A stretch of 64,000 nt of DNA from Thermococcus sp. 2319x1 (GTDB taxonomy: Archaea > Methanobacteriota_B > Thermococci > Thermococcales > Thermococcaceae): positions 1,110,321 to 1,174,320 of the forward strand of contig NZ_CP012200.1 in the NCBI RefSeq assembly GCF_001484685.1, in the 5' to 3' direction. Made by a program: the position numbers and the translations under genes. The notes beneath the pieces are model-generated. The model searched no databases. It was not told where the DNA came from and saw nothing but the letters and a program-made list of their open reading frames with translations. Shown here one piece after another: positions 51,409 to 61,375 of the stretch (position 1 is the first letter of the stretch; each line of letters begins with the position of its first letter).

Positions 51409-52920
51409 TCACCACACCAGTTTAGCCTCTCTCAACCATTTTAAATCATAGCTGAAGAGGTACCTTATGTCGTCTATTCCCAGCTTAAACATGGCCAATC
51501 TGTCGATACCGATTCCCCATGCAATTACCGGCACGTCTATTCCTAAAGGCTTCGTCATCTCTTCTCTGAATATTCCCGCTCCCCCAAATTCTACCCATCC
51601 GAGCTCTTCGTGATAGGCACTCATTTGAACGCTCGGCTCTGTGAAGGGGTAATAATCTGGAAGGAACTTAACCTTCTTTGCTCCAGCTATTTCAACCGCA
51701 AACCTCTTCAAGATTCCGAGGAGGTGTTTGAATGTTAAGCTCTCGTCCACAACGAATCCATCAACTTGGTTGAACTCTATTAGATGTGTTCTGTCCAAAA
51801 CGTCTGGCCTAAAAACTCTTTGAATAGCGAAGTACTTACCCGGTATTTGGACACCTTTGCCAAGCTGTCTGGCACTCAAAGCCGTTGCATGGGCTCTGGG
51901 CATTAAAAGCATGGCCATCCTTGGATCCCACTTGTATCCCCATCCTCTTGAGCCCGTTGTCCAGCCGTGCTCGTGAGATGCCCTAACCCTTTCCACAAGC
52001 TCCCCATCCGGAAGAGAGCCATATTTTGGATACTTCAGCTGGTATGTATCAGTCCAATCTCTCGCTGGATGATTCTGGGGCTGGAACAAAGCATCAAAGT
52101 TCCAGAATTGAGTCTCTATTAGGCTTTCTGCAGTCATCTCAATAAAGCCCATCTCTATAAGTTTTCTCCTTATCTTATCGAGGAAAACCCTATAGGGTTG
52201 CTTTTTGCCGGGATAGAGTCTCTTCACAGGGACTTGAATGTTAAAGCGTTTGAACTCAACCTTTCTCCATTCCCCACTCTTTATGAGCTCTGGAGTTAAA
52301 ACTGAGACCTCTTTCTTGAGCTCAAGACCACCCTCAGCGAGTTTCATCCCTTCCTCTGTTATTTCGACCTCTCTCTCCGCCTTGGTGTCTTCTTCCCCAA
52401 TCTTTCTACCCTTCAATTCCTTAACAGGGATGAGCTTTTCAAGCTCTTTTGCCTCAGCTTCTCCTTTTTCTGCAAGGATTTTCAATGCTTTGTCAATTGG
52501 CCTCTCCTCAGAAATCGCTGCTCTTCCCTTTTCGGTGACCTCAAGAACGAGCTTTCCATCCTCCTTTCCGGCATTCGCCCACCCTTCTCTCCTTAAGATT
52601 CCAACGATAGGCCTAAGCTCATCCTCGCTCAGTACTTCCTTTAACTCATCAAGAGAAACTTTGCCCCTCTCCACAAGCAGTTTTAAGGCTCTCCTTTCTG
52701 GAAGTCCAATTTTTGCATATTTTCTCCCCAGTTCTGTTATTCTTACGATTCTCTTCTGTCTTTCATGGAGCTTTGCAAGCCCCTTGCTCTGGAGCCAGAG
52801 AACGGCTCTCATTACCGCTACCTGATCAAGTCCGGTCTCTTTAACGAGGTCTTCAAATTTCGCCTTTTTTAAATCCCTGAGCTTGATGAGAGTTAATTTT
52901 TCTTGATAGCTTAATTCCAT
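51409..52920 (-). CDS. pheS: Phenylalanyl-tRNA synthetase alpha subunit
   Basis: This 503-residue class II synthetase has three predicted winged-helix repeats (about 1-190) of the archaeal/eukaryotic form. The catalytic core has [44 protein letters not shown] and the motif 3 [13 protein letters not shown] 52920 follows GGGGGGTTGATA; 52926 is a longer alternative. It is first in the pheS-pheT operon. Confidence 0.96.
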   Translation of the reverse strand: MELSYQEKLTLIKLRDLKKAKFEDLVKETGLDQVAVMRAVLWLQSKGLAKLHERQKRIVRITELGRKYAKIGLPERRALKLLVERGKVSLDELKEVLSEDELRPIVGILRREGWANAGKEDGKLVLEVTEKGRAAISEERPIDKALKILAEKGEAEAKELEKLIPVKELKGRKIGEEDTKAEREVEITEEGMKLAEGGLELKKEVSVLTPELIKSGEWRKVEFKRFNIQVPVKRLYPGKKQPYRVFLDKIRRKLIEMGFIEMTAESLIETQFWNFDALFQPQNHPARDWTDTYQLKYPKYGSLPDGELVERVRASHEHGWTTGSRGWGYKWDPRMAMLLMPRAHATALSARQLGKGVQIPGKYFAIQRVFRPDVLDRTHLIEFNQVDGFVVDESLTFKHLLGILKRFAVEIAGAKKVKFLPDYYPFTEPSVQMSAYHEELGWVEFGGAGIFREEMTKPLGIDVPVIAWGIGIDRLAMFKLGIDDIRYLFSYDLKWLREAKLVW

Positions 52921-52994
52921 TATCAACCCCCCGAAAGAAGTCTTACAGGACTTACTTAAAAATTGCGGTGGTAAAGATAAAAGGGTTAGAAAAG

Positions 52995-54047
52995 TCAGTG
53001 CTTGTGGGGGAAGAAAACGACCTTACCCGTTTTTCCAGCGCGCATGAGCTCAAAAGCTTCCTCAAACTTGTCAAATCCCTTGTACTTGTGCGTGATTATC
53101 GGGTCTAAATTGAGCTTTCCGCTTCTAAGGAGGTTGGATACGGTGTACCAAGTTTGCCACAGGTGCCTTCCGGTAATTCCATGAACTTCCAGTGCCTTGA
53201 AGATTACGAGGTTGTTGATATCAAAGGTCACTTCCCTCGGGAAGAGACCAAGAAGACTAACCCTTCCAGCGGGAGTGACCGCTTGTAGCCCCTGTTCAAG
53301 GGCCTTTGGAGCGCCGCTGAATTCAAGAAAAACGTCAACTCCATTGCCATCTGTTAGGTCTTTCACTTCCTTAACAACATCCTCTTCCATGGGATTTATA
53401 ACCACATCAGCACCCACTTTTTTAGCCAGCTCTCTTCTGAAGTCACTTGGCTCGCTTACTATTACCAGGGAAGCTCCACTTGCCTTTGCTACTGCTATAC
53501 CCAAGAGACCCAAGGGTCCAGCACCGGTTATGAGAACAGTCTTACCAGAAATTGGTCCGGCTAAAACCGTATCGACTGCGTTGCCTAACGGCTCCTGGAG
53601 GGTTGCGTATTCTGGAGGAATTTCCTTTGGATTTTTCCATGCATTCTGAGCTGGGACTATCGCGTATTCCGCAAAAACACCATCTGTGTCTACTCCAAAT
53701 ATCTTGGTGTTCTGACAGACATGATAGTTGCCGGTTTTACATTGGTAGCATTTTCCGCAAACTATATGCGTCTCTGCAGAGATGTAGTCACCTACCTGAA
53801 TGTTATCCACTCCTTTTCCAACTTCCACGACCTCGCCAGCCACTTCATGTCCCATTATCTGTGGGGGCTTTATTCTGCTCTGGGCCCATTCATTCCACTC
53901 GTAGATGTGAAGGTCAGTCCCACAGATGCTGGTTGCAAGAACCTTGATGAGAACTTCTCCCTCTTTTGGCTGTGGAACGTCAACTTCAACAAGTTCAGCC
54001 CCGTAAGCGGGCTTAGTCTTCATAATGGCGGTCATTTTTTCCCCCAT
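52995..54047 (-). CDS. tdh: L-threonine 3-dehydrogenase
   Basis: This 350-residue zinc medium-chain dehydrogenase oxidises threonine to 2-amino-3-ketobutyrate. The catalytic zinc ligands lie in [12 protein letters not shown] and GHEVAGEV; the structural zinc cysteines are in [15 protein letters not shown]. The NAD motif is [18 protein letters not shown] 54047 ([13 protein letters not shown]) matches the N-terminus of Pyrococcus TDH; the frame extends 15 nt further. Confidence 0.95.
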   Translation of the reverse strand: MGEKMTAIMKTKPAYGAELVEVDVPQPKEGEVLIKVLATSICGTDLHIYEWNEWAQSRIKPPQIMGHEVAGEVVEVGKGVDNIQVGDYISAETHIVCGKCYQCKTGNYHVCQNTKIFGVDTDGVFAEYAIVPAQNAWKNPKEIPPEYATLQEPLGNAVDTVLAGPISGKTVLITGAGPLGLLGIAVAKASGASLVIVSEPSDFRRELAKKVGADVVINPMEEDVVKEVKDLTDGNGVDVFLEFSGAPKALEQGLQAVTPAGRVSLLGLFPREVTFDINNLVIFKALEVHGITGRHLWQTWYTVSNLLRSGKLNLDPIITHKYKGFDKFEEAFELMRAGKTGKVVFFPHKH

Positions 54048-54204
54048 GGTTACCATCTCCACAGACTTTTTAACATTAATATCTTCTTGTTTTGTGATAT
54101 AAAGCTTTTTGTCCCCATAAAATACCCAGCCGTTGCCCTCGGTTTTTCAAAAGGAAAAAAGCGAAATTAAGCTACAAAAAGTTTGGAAAAACCTCAGGCT
54201 ACCA

Positions 54205-54222
54205 AAAATTTTAAATACCCCC
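54205..54222 (+). promoter_or_regulatory. Promoter of the TRAM protein gene
   Basis: aattttaaatacccc at 54208-54222 is a good TATA element. It predicts a start near 54238 and rules out the upstream ATG at 54133. Confidence 0.55.
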
Positions 54223-54267
54223 CTCATCACAATTAAGATTGCAGATACTTGCTTGGTGGTGTCTGAA

Positions 54268-54504
54268 TTGGAGGATAGGAAATTTGGAAAGAAGAGGATG
54301 GATAGAGGAGGCCCAAAACTGCCTCCAGTTAAGGTTGGAGAAAGATACAAGGTAAAGATAGAAGCCCTTGGAAAAGGTGGAGATGGAATAGCAAGAATTA
54401 AGGGCTTTGTGATTTTTGTCCCCAACACAAAAGTGGGGGATGAGGTGGAGATTGTTATAAACTCAGTGAAACAGAAGTTTGCATTCGGAGAAATTATTGG
54501 TTGA
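54268..54504 (+). CDS. TRAM-domain RNA-binding protein
   Basis: This 78-residue protein consists mainly of a TRAM domain: [32 protein letters not shown], then [13 protein letters not shown]. Small TRAM proteins act as RNA chaperones in archaea. TTG 54268 is chosen since GGTGGTG lies six bases upstream and the TATA fits; ATG 54298 is a shorter alternative. The basic, glycine-containing N-terminus ([14 protein letters not shown]) is typical. Confidence 0.85.
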   Translation: MEDRKFGKKRMDRGGPKLPPVKVGERYKVKIEALGKGGDGIARIKGFVIFVPNTKVGDEVEIVINSVKQKFAFGEIIG

Positions 54505-54638
54505 TTCTTTCATTTCTTCCCCCTTTTATACGAAAATCTTATATTTTATTTTGTAATAGAAGTATTATGTCTATCACTGCGATGATTTAGCGACTTTGTC
54601 ACTACTTTAAAGACTCACCTATTAAGGAAGTGTGAGTA

Positions 54639-55397
54639 ATGCCGGTTATAATAGTTACCGGGAGAGGGGGAGCTGGTAAAACCACAACCACTGCAAATCT
54701 AAGCGTGTATTTTGCTCAAAAGGAATATAGGACTTTAGCTATAGATGGCGATCTCTTCTTGCCCAATCTCGGCTTTCATTTTGCTTTGGATAATGTAAAT
54801 TATACTGTCCATTCCCTTCTCAAAAATCCCGAAGTTGATCCGGAATGGGCAATCTACAAACACGCAAAGACCGGAGTTAACGTGATGCCCGGTAGCACTA
54901 GGCTACAAGATGTAATAGGTATATCACCCAAAAGATTAAGGGATATCGTCGAGCAGATGAGGTATAAGTTTCCGGTGGTTTTTGTCGATTCTCCCACCGG
55001 AATTCCCTTTGATACCCTTCCAACTTTTGAAGTTGCTGACTATCAAATAATAGTTGTTGAAGTTGAAAGATCGCCGATTTATTCCTTTGAAACAATGGTG
55101 GAGAATGAGATTAACAAGCTTAAGGCAATAGGCGAGGAATATGGGTTAAAGATTGGAGTAGTGCTAAACAAGGTCAGGGAGTCTGAAGAGGTTATAGACC
55201 ACATAATAGACGAGATCACTGAAAACGTTGGCCTGCCGGTTGTAGGGGTAATACCATTTGATGAACATGTTCCAGAATCCATAAACGTTGGGATTCCAAT
55301 ATTAGCCTATAAACCAAGAAGCGATGCGGCTATAGCGTTTTATGAGGCTGGAGAGATATTGGAAGAATGGATGTTTAAGAAGGCTAAAAAGATCTAA
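54639..55397 (+). CDS. minD: MinD/ParA-like P-loop ATPase
   Basis: This 252-residue deviant Walker A ATPase has GRGGAGKTTTTANL at residues 8-21, DGDLFLPNLG (switch I region), VFVDSPTGI (Walker B) and VVLNKVRESEE. The MinD name is by family; archaeal members position various cell structures. A strong amphipathic tail is not obvious, but the C-terminus is basic (MFKKAKKI). It is 22 nt upstream of hmgA, likely the same transcript. Confidence 0.88.
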   Translation: MPVIIVTGRGGAGKTTTTANLSVYFAQKEYRTLAIDGDLFLPNLGFHFALDNVNYTVHSLLKNPEVDPEWAIYKHAKTGVNVMPGSTRLQDVIGISPKRLRDIVEQMRYKFPVVFVDSPTGIPFDTLPTFEVADYQIIVVEVERSPIYSFETMVENEINKLKAIGEEYGLKIGVVLNKVRESEEVIDHIIDEITENVGLPVVGVIPFDEHVPESINVGIPILAYKPRSDAAIAFYEAGEILEEWMFKKAKKI

Positions 55398-55419
55398 AAT
55401 CTCTTTTGGGGGTTGGGAG

Positions 55420-56643
55420 ATGAACCTGGAGGAACTTATCGAAAAGGTAGCCAGTGGAGAAATTAAGCTCCACCAAGTGGAAAAATATGCCGGAAGCAAA
55501 AGGCTTGCAACTGAGATAAGAAGAAAAGCCCTTGAGAAAAAATTGGGGATATCACTCAAAAACATCGGGCATTACTCTATCGACCCCGAGGAGGTTATCG
55601 GGAGGAACATAGAAAACATGATCGGAGTTGTCCAGATACCAATGGGAGTGGCCGGGCCATTAAAGATAAACGGCGAATACGCCAAAGGGGAGTTCTACAT
55701 TCCCTTGGCAACAACCGAAGGAGCATTGGTTGCAAGCGTTAACAGAGGGTGCTCGGCTTTAACTGCTGCGGGCGGTGTAAAAACAACCATAATCGACGAC
55801 AAAATGACAAGGGCGCCCCTTTTAAAATGCCCCGATGCAAGAAGGGCAAGAGAAGTTGCCCAATGGGTCGAAAAAAACCTTGAATACCTCCAGGAGAAAG
55901 CTGTTTCAAAAGTAACTAGGCATGGAAAGCTTAGGGGGGTTAAGCCTTATATCGTCGGCAATAACCTCTACCTGAGGTTTGAGTTCGAAACTGGAGATGC
56001 CATGGGCATGAACATGGTCACGATAGCGAGTGAAGAGATAATGAAGGTTATCGAAGAACACTTCCCGGATGTTAAGTACCTAGCCCTTTCTGGAAACCTC
56101 TGCGTTGATAAGAAGCCCAACGCAATGAACTTCATCAACGGAAGGGGAAAAACAGTAATAGCTGAAGCGATCATTCCAAGGGAAATCGTGGAGAAAAAGC
56201 TCAAGACAACGCCGGAGCTAATAGCGGAGGTAAACTACAGAAAAAACCTAGTAGGCTCAGCTCAGGCTGGAAGTTATGGATTCAACGCCCATTTTGGAAA
56301 CATTGTGGGAGCAATATTCTTAGCAACTGGCCAGGATGAGGCCCAAATAACCGAAGGCTCCCATGGAATAACCCTTGCAGAGGTCACCCCTGAGGGGGAT
56401 TTGTACATAAGCATAACGATGCCGAGCCTCGAAATCGGAACAGTGGGTGGAGGAACGAGAGTCCCTACGCAGAGGGAAGCGTTAAGCATTATGGGTGTTG
56501 CCGGCGGTGGAGAGCCAGCAGGAACAAATGCAAAGAAGTTTGCGGAGATTGTTGCAGGTGCAGTATTGGCGGGAGAACTCTCTTTGCTGGCAGCCATAGC
56601 GGCAAAACACTTGGCAAAGGCCCACAAAGAGCTTGGACGTTGA
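55420..56643 (+). CDS. hmgA: HMG-CoA reductase (class I)
   Basis: This 407-residue enzyme commits carbon to isoprenoid lipids by making mevalonate. Catalytic blocks are PLATTEGALVASVNRG (Glu), CVDKKPNAMNFINGRG (Lys), ATGQDEAQI (Asp) and AAKHLAKAHKELGR (His). ENMIGVVQIPMGVAGP and the IGTVGGGTRVPTQ block are also present. ATG 55420 has GGGGGTTGGGAG upstream; the frame extends into minD. Confidence 0.96.
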   Translation: MNLEELIEKVASGEIKLHQVEKYAGSKRLATEIRRKALEKKLGISLKNIGHYSIDPEEVIGRNIENMIGVVQIPMGVAGPLKINGEYAKGEFYIPLATTEGALVASVNRGCSALTAAGGVKTTIIDDKMTRAPLLKCPDARRAREVAQWVEKNLEYLQEKAVSKVTRHGKLRGVKPYIVGNNLYLRFEFETGDAMGMNMVTIASEEIMKVIEEHFPDVKYLALSGNLCVDKKPNAMNFINGRGKTVIAEAIIPREIVEKKLKTTPELIAEVNYRKNLVGSAQAGSYGFNAHFGNIVGAIFLATGQDEAQITEGSHGITLAEVTPEGDLYISITMPSLEIGTVGGGTRVPTQREALSIMGVAGGGEPAGTNAKKFAEIVAGAVLAGELSLLAAIAAKHLAKAHKELGR

Positions 56644-56646
56644 GGT

Positions 56647-57339
56647 TTATTTCTTTTCTAAAAATTCTAAAACTGATGGCGGGAAGCTTATCTTTGTGAT
56701 TTTAGTCTTCTTTTTCTTCTCTACTAATCTAACTCCTCTAAACTGCAAAAGCAGGAATGGTTGCCCCATCAGGAATGCCATCAGAAAAACCGCTATTGCA
56801 ATCAGAACTGAGGAGAGCAAGAAGTCCCAATAACTTTTAGGCTCGAAGAACGCAGATGTAACAACACCTCCCACCATAGAGACCAAAAAGGTCATCATGG
56901 AGAATCTCCTGCGCTTCTTAGGGTCTATTTTGCCCTTGCATATGAGCTTAAGGAGATATTTTAATCCCTCGGGAGTAAAAACATCAAACTCAAGCGCCTC
57001 TTCAAACTCCACCCTCTCAGGGAAAAGGTAAAACATCCTGTTTAGCTCTCCCCTCACCTCTACTATTCCAATATGTTTACTCCCATATAAAGACTCTGCG
57101 AGGCTTTCTAGGGTATAGCATTCTGGGTCTATGAGCCTAATTGGTCGTATTCCCAGAGACGAAAAGCGCTCTTCAAGTGCTTTTGAAGTTTCTGCAAGAG
57201 AGCCCGATATTACAGAATAATCACATCTCTTGGGCTTTTTCGAGGTTGAGCTTGGGAGATAAGGGCCCTCAATCCTCCCAACCTCTCCTTTTGTATCCTT
57301 TTTTAATGCTCTGCAATGCGAAGATGAAGAACAGTACAA
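56647..57339 (-). CDS. Membrane protein of unknown function, tandem paralogue 1 (start uncertain)
   Basis: The frame has up to 230 codons. It has a soluble N-terminal half, two hydrophobic helices (about residues 146-195, MMTFLVSMVGGVVTS and LLSSVLIAIAVFLMAF) and a basic C-terminus. It shares an ordered pattern with the upstream gene: DPE.YTL, IVEVRGELNRMFYLFP versus VVELTDETNRWFYLVP, then LLKLICKGKI. The open frame starts at TTG 57339 inside the upstream gene. No ATG, GTG or TTG occurs near the upstream stop, though an ATT at 57274 follows GGAGAGG. Start and function are both unknown. Confidence 0.65.
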   Translation of the reverse strand: MYCSSSSHCRALKKDTKGEVGRIEGPYLPSSTSKKPKRCDYSVISGSLAETSKALEERFSSLGIRPIRLIDPECYTLESLAESLYGSKHIGIVEVRGELNRMFYLFPERVEFEEALEFDVFTPEGLKYLLKLICKGKIDPKKRRRFSMMTFLVSMVGGVVTSAFFEPKSYWDFLLSSVLIAIAVFLMAFLMGQPFLLLQFRGVRLVEKKKKTKITKISFPPSVLEFLEKK

Positions 57340-57901
57340 AAGTTACAATGTCGCTGAGCTGAGAAAGGTCAATAACATTTTCAAGTGCCAAATAGCCAGC
57401 CATAAATGTTAAAATACCCAGAGCCACTTCTATTGCCGTCACCACAAGTTCAAACGTGCTCCTCTTAGCTAACTTGCCCTCAGCGATTTTCTTAAATATC
57501 TCCTCGAGGGCGGAGTCCTTTTTGATGAGGAAGACCATGTACTCGTCCTTATTTTTGAACTTAATCCTCTCCTCACTCGGCACGAGATAAAACCAGCGAT
57601 TCGTTTCATCAGTCAGTTCAACCACATAGAGCCTGCTTGATTTCGAGAAGAGGTTTTGGGCGTTCATTAAAAGGGTATATTCATCGGGGTTCACTACTCT
57701 GTTAAAGGTCTTTCCCTTAAAAAGCTCCTCTAGCTCCTTAGCTCTTTCGCTTATCATTTGTTCGGCCTTTAATTTAATGAGAACGTAGACTAACTTCTTT
57801 TCCCTTTTCTGAGGGATATTCTTTTTATCCACTTTCTTTTTGTTCTCTGGTTTTCCTTTAGGCTTTCGTGGAATTATAATTGGGCCCGGAACAAAGGTCA
57901 T
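57269..57901 (-). CDS. Membrane protein of unknown function, tandem paralogue 2
   Basis: This 210-residue protein has a proline/lysine-rich N-terminus (PGPIIIPRKPKGKPENKKK), a soluble domain with NPDEYTLL and VVELTDETNRWFYLVP, and two hydrophobic helices near residues 150-200. It is paralogous to the downstream gene and likely arose by tandem duplication. I do not recognise the family; similar pairs may be Thermococcales-specific. Confidence 0.7.
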   Translation of the reverse strand: MTFVPGPIIIPRKPKGKPENKKKVDKKNIPQKREKKLVYVLIKLKAEQMISERAKELEELFKGKTFNRVVNPDEYTLLMNAQNLFSKSSRLYVVELTDETNRWFYLVPSEERIKFKNKDEYMVFLIKKDSALEEIFKKIAEGKLAKRSTFELVVTAIEVALGILTFMAGYLALENVIDLSQLSDIVTFVLFFIFALQSIKKGYKRRGWED

Positions 57902-57944
57902 CTCTCTTCCCGCTTAGGATACAACTTCAAATCTTAAAAAGTTA

Positions 57945-58080
57945 TGTTATTGAAAAACCCCAGTTCCCATCGGATCGTTAGGGTATAAATTTTGGTTGGT
58001 GGGTGTTATGGACTTCGAGGTTTTCTGAGTTCCTTCTGAGGCCGAGGGGGAGTGTTAGTTTGAGGGGATCTGGATTTTGG
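57945..58080 (+). repeat. Dispersed degenerate repeat, copy B (gene-free stretch 57902-58299)
   Basis: cccagttcccatcggatcgtt from about 57959, then gttatgg near 58004 and ttcgaggttttctga near 58013, mirror the order on the minus strand at 36060-36206. Frames here are broken by stops. The remaining 220 nt to the next gene hold a TATA-like tttatattg at 58132 and a frame VTTISLVAALKALKDSYV that stops quickly, possibly more gene debris. No intact gene is seen. Confidence 0.6.
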
Positions 58081-58299
58081 GGGCTATTCCGGCCGTGAAT
58101 ATGATTATACAACTTCACGGGTCCCATCCATTTATATTGACAATCCACAAAACCCTATGGGGCGGGTTTTAAAGCTAAAACAATTACAGGGTCTTTCTCT
58201 AAAGGATTTTGGTTGGCCGGTATCTTCCAGTAACAACGATTTCACTTGTTGCCGCTTTAAAGGCCTTGAAAGATAGCTATGTTCGAATATATAAAAAAA

Positions 58300-59544
58300 T
58301 CAACGCCGCTTGAGCTTTATAACCCCCTCCATGTGGGGAGTATGCGGGAACATATCAACTAAGATGGCATCCTCTACCTTGTAAATCTCCTTCAAGTGGG
58401 AATAATCTTTGCTAAATGCCTGCGGGTTGCATGAGACATAAACGATGTTTTCTGGTTTCTCTCTTTTTAGGGTTTCCACAAGCTCTTTCAAACCTTTTCG
58501 CGGAGGATCGACAATAACTGTGTCATAATCCTTTACCGGGAAAGATCCGGCGTCCCCTACCAAAAAAGTCGCTTCCACACCGTTTATTTCAGCGTTTTTG
58601 TTCGCCATTTCAACTGCAAAGGGGTTTATTTCAACTCCCTTAACCTTAATTCCTTTCTTTGCTAAAAACACCCCAAAGGTTCCAACACCGGAATAAAGGT
58701 CAAGAACTTTCTCCCCTTCAACAAAATTTAAAACAGCCCTCAAAAGGATGGGAAGGGCATAGGAATTTGTCTGGAAAAAGCTGTTTGGATGCATCAAGTA
58801 AACGGTTCCCTCAATTTTCTCCTTTATAAATGGGGACCCACCTACAAGTTTTGGTATACCTTTAGGGTCGTCTTTAGGTTCTTCTTTAAAGCTCCAGTAA
58901 AGGGAATCCGCAAACTCAAAATAATCTGGGAAGCCTTGTGGGGCTTTTTCAAGGTGCGCAATTAAGTTCACCATGGTTTCCCCGGTAAACTTCCCCTCCC
59001 TAATGGAAAGGTAGTGAACATCGCCGCCTTTCTTTTTTGGATCCCACGGGGAAAGTTTTTCTTCATCAATGAAACGTTTTAAAGCCCTTATGAAGTCTGG
59101 AGTGCTGTTAGAAAAAACTGGGCACTGTTCAATGTTCACAATACGTTGAGAATCCCTCTGCTTGAATCCAATGCCTTCCGTTGAAACAATAAAGTTGCTT
59201 ATGTTTCTAAAGCCCCAAAGCTTGGGAGAACCTTTTATCGGGGCTTCAATTCCGGTAGTCTCTTCAAAGATTCTTTTCTTGAGGTTCAACTGCTCCTTAT
59301 ACTTTATGTGCTGCCAGAAACAGCCTCCACACCTTCCAAAATATGGACATCTCGGATTTTGTCTCAAAGGTGACTCCTCAAGAACTGCGAAATCTTTTGC
59401 GATTAAACGTCCAAACCTTCTAAATGTTTTTCTAACCTCCACAAAATCTCCAATAACAGTGTAAGGAACGTAAACCTCTTTTTCCAGCTTTAAAAGCCCA
59501 TAGCCGTCTGGACTTATCCCCGTTATGTATCCCTTTCCTTTCAT
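58300..59544 (-). CDS. RNA (uracil-C5)-methyltransferase, RumA/TrmA type
   Basis: This 414-residue enzyme has an N-terminal TRAM domain (about 1-55) and an Fe-S cysteine set (CPYFGRCGGCFWQH, plus Cys in EQCPVF). The methyltransferase domain has VLDLYSGVGTFGVFLAK (SAM), VDPPRKGL and the catalytic VSCNPQAFSKD. Thermococcales use RumA-like enzymes acquired from bacteria both for tRNA m5U54 and for 23S rRNA; which target applies is not readable. ATG 59544 has GTGATGG upstream. Confidence 0.9.
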   Translation of the reverse strand: MKGKGYITGISPDGYGLLKLEKEVYVPYTVIGDFVEVRKTFRRFGRLIAKDFAVLEESPLRQNPRCPYFGRCGGCFWQHIKYKEQLNLKKRIFEETTGIEAPIKGSPKLWGFRNISNFIVSTEGIGFKQRDSQRIVNIEQCPVFSNSTPDFIRALKRFIDEEKLSPWDPKKKGGDVHYLSIREGKFTGETMVNLIAHLEKAPQGFPDYFEFADSLYWSFKEEPKDDPKGIPKLVGGSPFIKEKIEGTVYLMHPNSFFQTNSYALPILLRAVLNFVEGEKVLDLYSGVGTFGVFLAKKGIKVKGVEINPFAVEMANKNAEINGVEATFLVGDAGSFPVKDYDTVIVDPPRKGLKELVETLKREKPENIVYVSCNPQAFSKDYSHLKEIYKVEDAILVDMFPHTPHMEGVIKLKRR

Positions 59545-59552
59545 TACCATCA

Positions 59553-59885
59553 CTAATACCCGAACTTCACCTCATTTTTAAATTCGTCGCTGGTTATCAG
59601 CACAAGGCAAATTGCCGCCAGAAAAGTTAAACTAGCAGATGCGGGCTCAAAGCTTACCAATACCCACAGTATGCCAAAGATAAGGTCCAGAAGTGTTATA
59701 TACGTCCCCATTTGGATAACAATCTCCCTGCTTAGCAAAATCCCCAGTAGAGTGAGAAAGTGAATCAGAGCGATTATAAAAAACCCAAGCGCAGTTGATC
59801 TTTCACTTAAACTCAACACGCCCATTCCAGCAAAATATGCCCCCATTAAGAAAAAGAAGAGAGAAACAACGGGTTTAAGCCCCAT
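59553..59885 (-). CDS. Small integral membrane protein
   Basis: This 110-residue protein consists of about four hydrophobic helices and a short charged C-terminus (DEFKNEVKFGY). ATG 59885 overlaps the end of the MFS gene, with GGAGG upstream. It is probably cotranscribed with the methyltransferase and transporter. No family is recognised. Confidence 0.7.
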   Translation of the reverse strand: MGLKPVVSLFFFLMGAYFAGMGVLSLSERSTALGFFIIALIHFLTLLGILLSREIVIQMGTYITLLDLIFGILWVLVSFEPASASLTFLAAICLVLITSDEFKNEVKFGY

Positions 59886-61077
59886 CTCCAAATTCCTCCA
59901 CAGGCAATTTCATTCTCGACACTGCTATTAAAGTCAATATCCCCAGTATTGGCATAAAAGTGAGCTCTGCGAGCGCTAATGCTTCACTATGCCTTGCTAG
60001 GGCTTCCGTTATAGAGGGGGCAATTGCATTTGCTGAGTTGGAAATCAGTCCCAAAGCAAAGGATGCCCGGGGATAAATGCTCTTCGGATAAGTTGCAGGT
60101 GCAGAGGTCCAGAATGCCGGCCCTGTACCTTGAAGAGCACCAATAAGCCATACTGAAGCTAATGCCAATGAGTAATTCCCCTCCGTCATTGCCTTGGAAT
60201 AAACGGTTAATCCAACAAATGCCACTGCATAGGAGAGTATCATAACCTGAACAATGGCCTTAAAGAGGCCTCTTGGACTTGGGTTTTTCTTTGAAAGCTG
60301 GAAGCCAACGAATCCCATAATTATTGACCAAAGGGCTTTTGATATGTTTAGGTTTGTGCTTAAAGTGGCTACTTGGTTTTTGCTCCAACCGGCTTCGTAT
60401 CCCAAAGAGGATGAGAAACCAGCAATTGTGAAGATAACCCATAGTGCTGGGAAGAAAGTGAATCCAAGCACCCAAGTAAACTTCATCTTCCAGATGTTTA
60501 CCTCTTCTTCGCCTTCTTTTTTGTGAATTATCTCAAAGTCCTCCGTAAAGAGCCACCATATCAAAAGAACCGCATACATTATGGCAACCGTTATCAGGAA
60601 AGCCGTTTTCCACTCAAAGGCACTTACCAGATATTTGGCGCTCATTGAACCAAAAACGCCTCCCCAAAATATACCTGAAAGGATAATACCTTTAGCAAAC
60701 GGCCTTTCTGCGACAAAGTAATTGGCTATCTGGGTGCTGAATAACGGGACTAAGCTCACGACAAAACCCTGGATGAACCTAAGGAACACAACGAGATACC
60801 AGTTTCCAACATAGGGTATCAAAGCCTGGGGTATTGCGGCAAAACTGAGGGCTATAGCAACACTCCTCTTGAAGCTTCCCTCATAAAGCCTTGTATGTCC
60901 AAGCAGGAACGCTATGAAGAGACCGAATACATAGGCCACGTGCTGGAGATCATAAGCCTCGGCACTTATTCCGAAGTGGGAAACTATATCCGGCTTTGCA
61001 ACACTCATCATGCTTAAAGTTCCAAATCCTGCAGTCATGACCAGTGTGTCCAATACAACGGATTTCCAGCGTTTCAT
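59875..61077 (-). CDS. Major facilitator superfamily transporter
   Basis: This 400-residue protein has about 12 hydrophobic helices. The MFS loop 2-3 motif is reduced (LLGHTRLYEGSFKR), and a basic and acidic central loop (about 195-210, HKKEGEEEVN) separates the halves. ATG 61077 follows GAGGTGAT. The substrate is unknown. It is 11 nt downstream of the GDT1-like gene. Confidence 0.85.
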   Translation of the reverse strand: MKRWKSVVLDTLVMTAGFGTLSMMSVAKPDIVSHFGISAEAYDLQHVAYVFGLFIAFLLGHTRLYEGSFKRSVAIALSFAAIPQALIPYVGNWYLVVFLRFIQGFVVSLVPLFSTQIANYFVAERPFAKGIILSGIFWGGVFGSMSAKYLVSAFEWKTAFLITVAIMYAVLLIWWLFTEDFEIIHKKEGEEEVNIWKMKFTWVLGFTFFPALWVIFTIAGFSSSLGYEAGWSKNQVATLSTNLNISKALWSIIMGFVGFQLSKKNPSPRGLFKAIVQVMILSYAVAFVGLTVYSKAMTEGNYSLALASVWLIGALQGTGPAFWTSAPATYPKSIYPRASFALGLISNSANAIAPSITEALARHSEALALAELTFMPILGILTLIAVSRMKLPVEEFGDGA

Positions 61078-61087
61078 ATTTATCACC

Positions 61088-61351
61088 TCACAGCTTTCCA
61101 AGAAGCATCAGTACTCCAAAGACAATGAACAAAATGCCAGCTCCCTTGTGAATAACTTCAAGGGGCAATGCATCGCCTATTTTGTCTCCTAAAACTGCCC
61201 CAATCAAATTGACCAATGCCAAACCAAAAATTGCTCCTAAAAACGCCTTAAGCCAGCCATACCTGGAAGCAAATGCAATTGTAGCCAGCTGAGTTTTATC
61301 CCCCAATTCTGCAAGGAATATTGCAGCGAAGACATAGAGGATCTCCTTCAC
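61088..61351 (-). CDS. GDT1/UPF0016 (TMEM165-like) half-size cation transporter
   Basis: This 87-residue protein has three hydrophobic helices and the signature ELGDKTQLATIAFA at about 15-28, the cation-binding motif of the UPF0016 family (Mn/Ca transporters). Full eukaryotic forms have two such motifs; this half-size form would dimerise, possibly with a second gene elsewhere. Confidence 0.88.
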   Translation of the reverse strand: MKEILYVFAAIFLAELGDKTQLATIAFASRYGWLKAFLGAIFGLALVNLIGAVLGDKIGDALPLEVIHKGAGILFIVFGVLMLLGKL

Positions 61352-61375
61352 GTTACCACCTCAAAAAGAATAAAG

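Noticed and set aside
52238-52825. 195-codon plus-strand frame inside pheS
   Set aside because: Low-complexity serine/phenylalanine shadow of the helical repeats of PheS.
54133-54267. Longer N-terminus for the TRAM protein
   Set aside because: A TATA box lies within it, and the extra residues do not resemble TRAM proteins.
54580-54610. Possible second C/D RNA (gcgatgattt near 54585)
   Set aside because: No D or D' boxes at guide distance and no closing stem.
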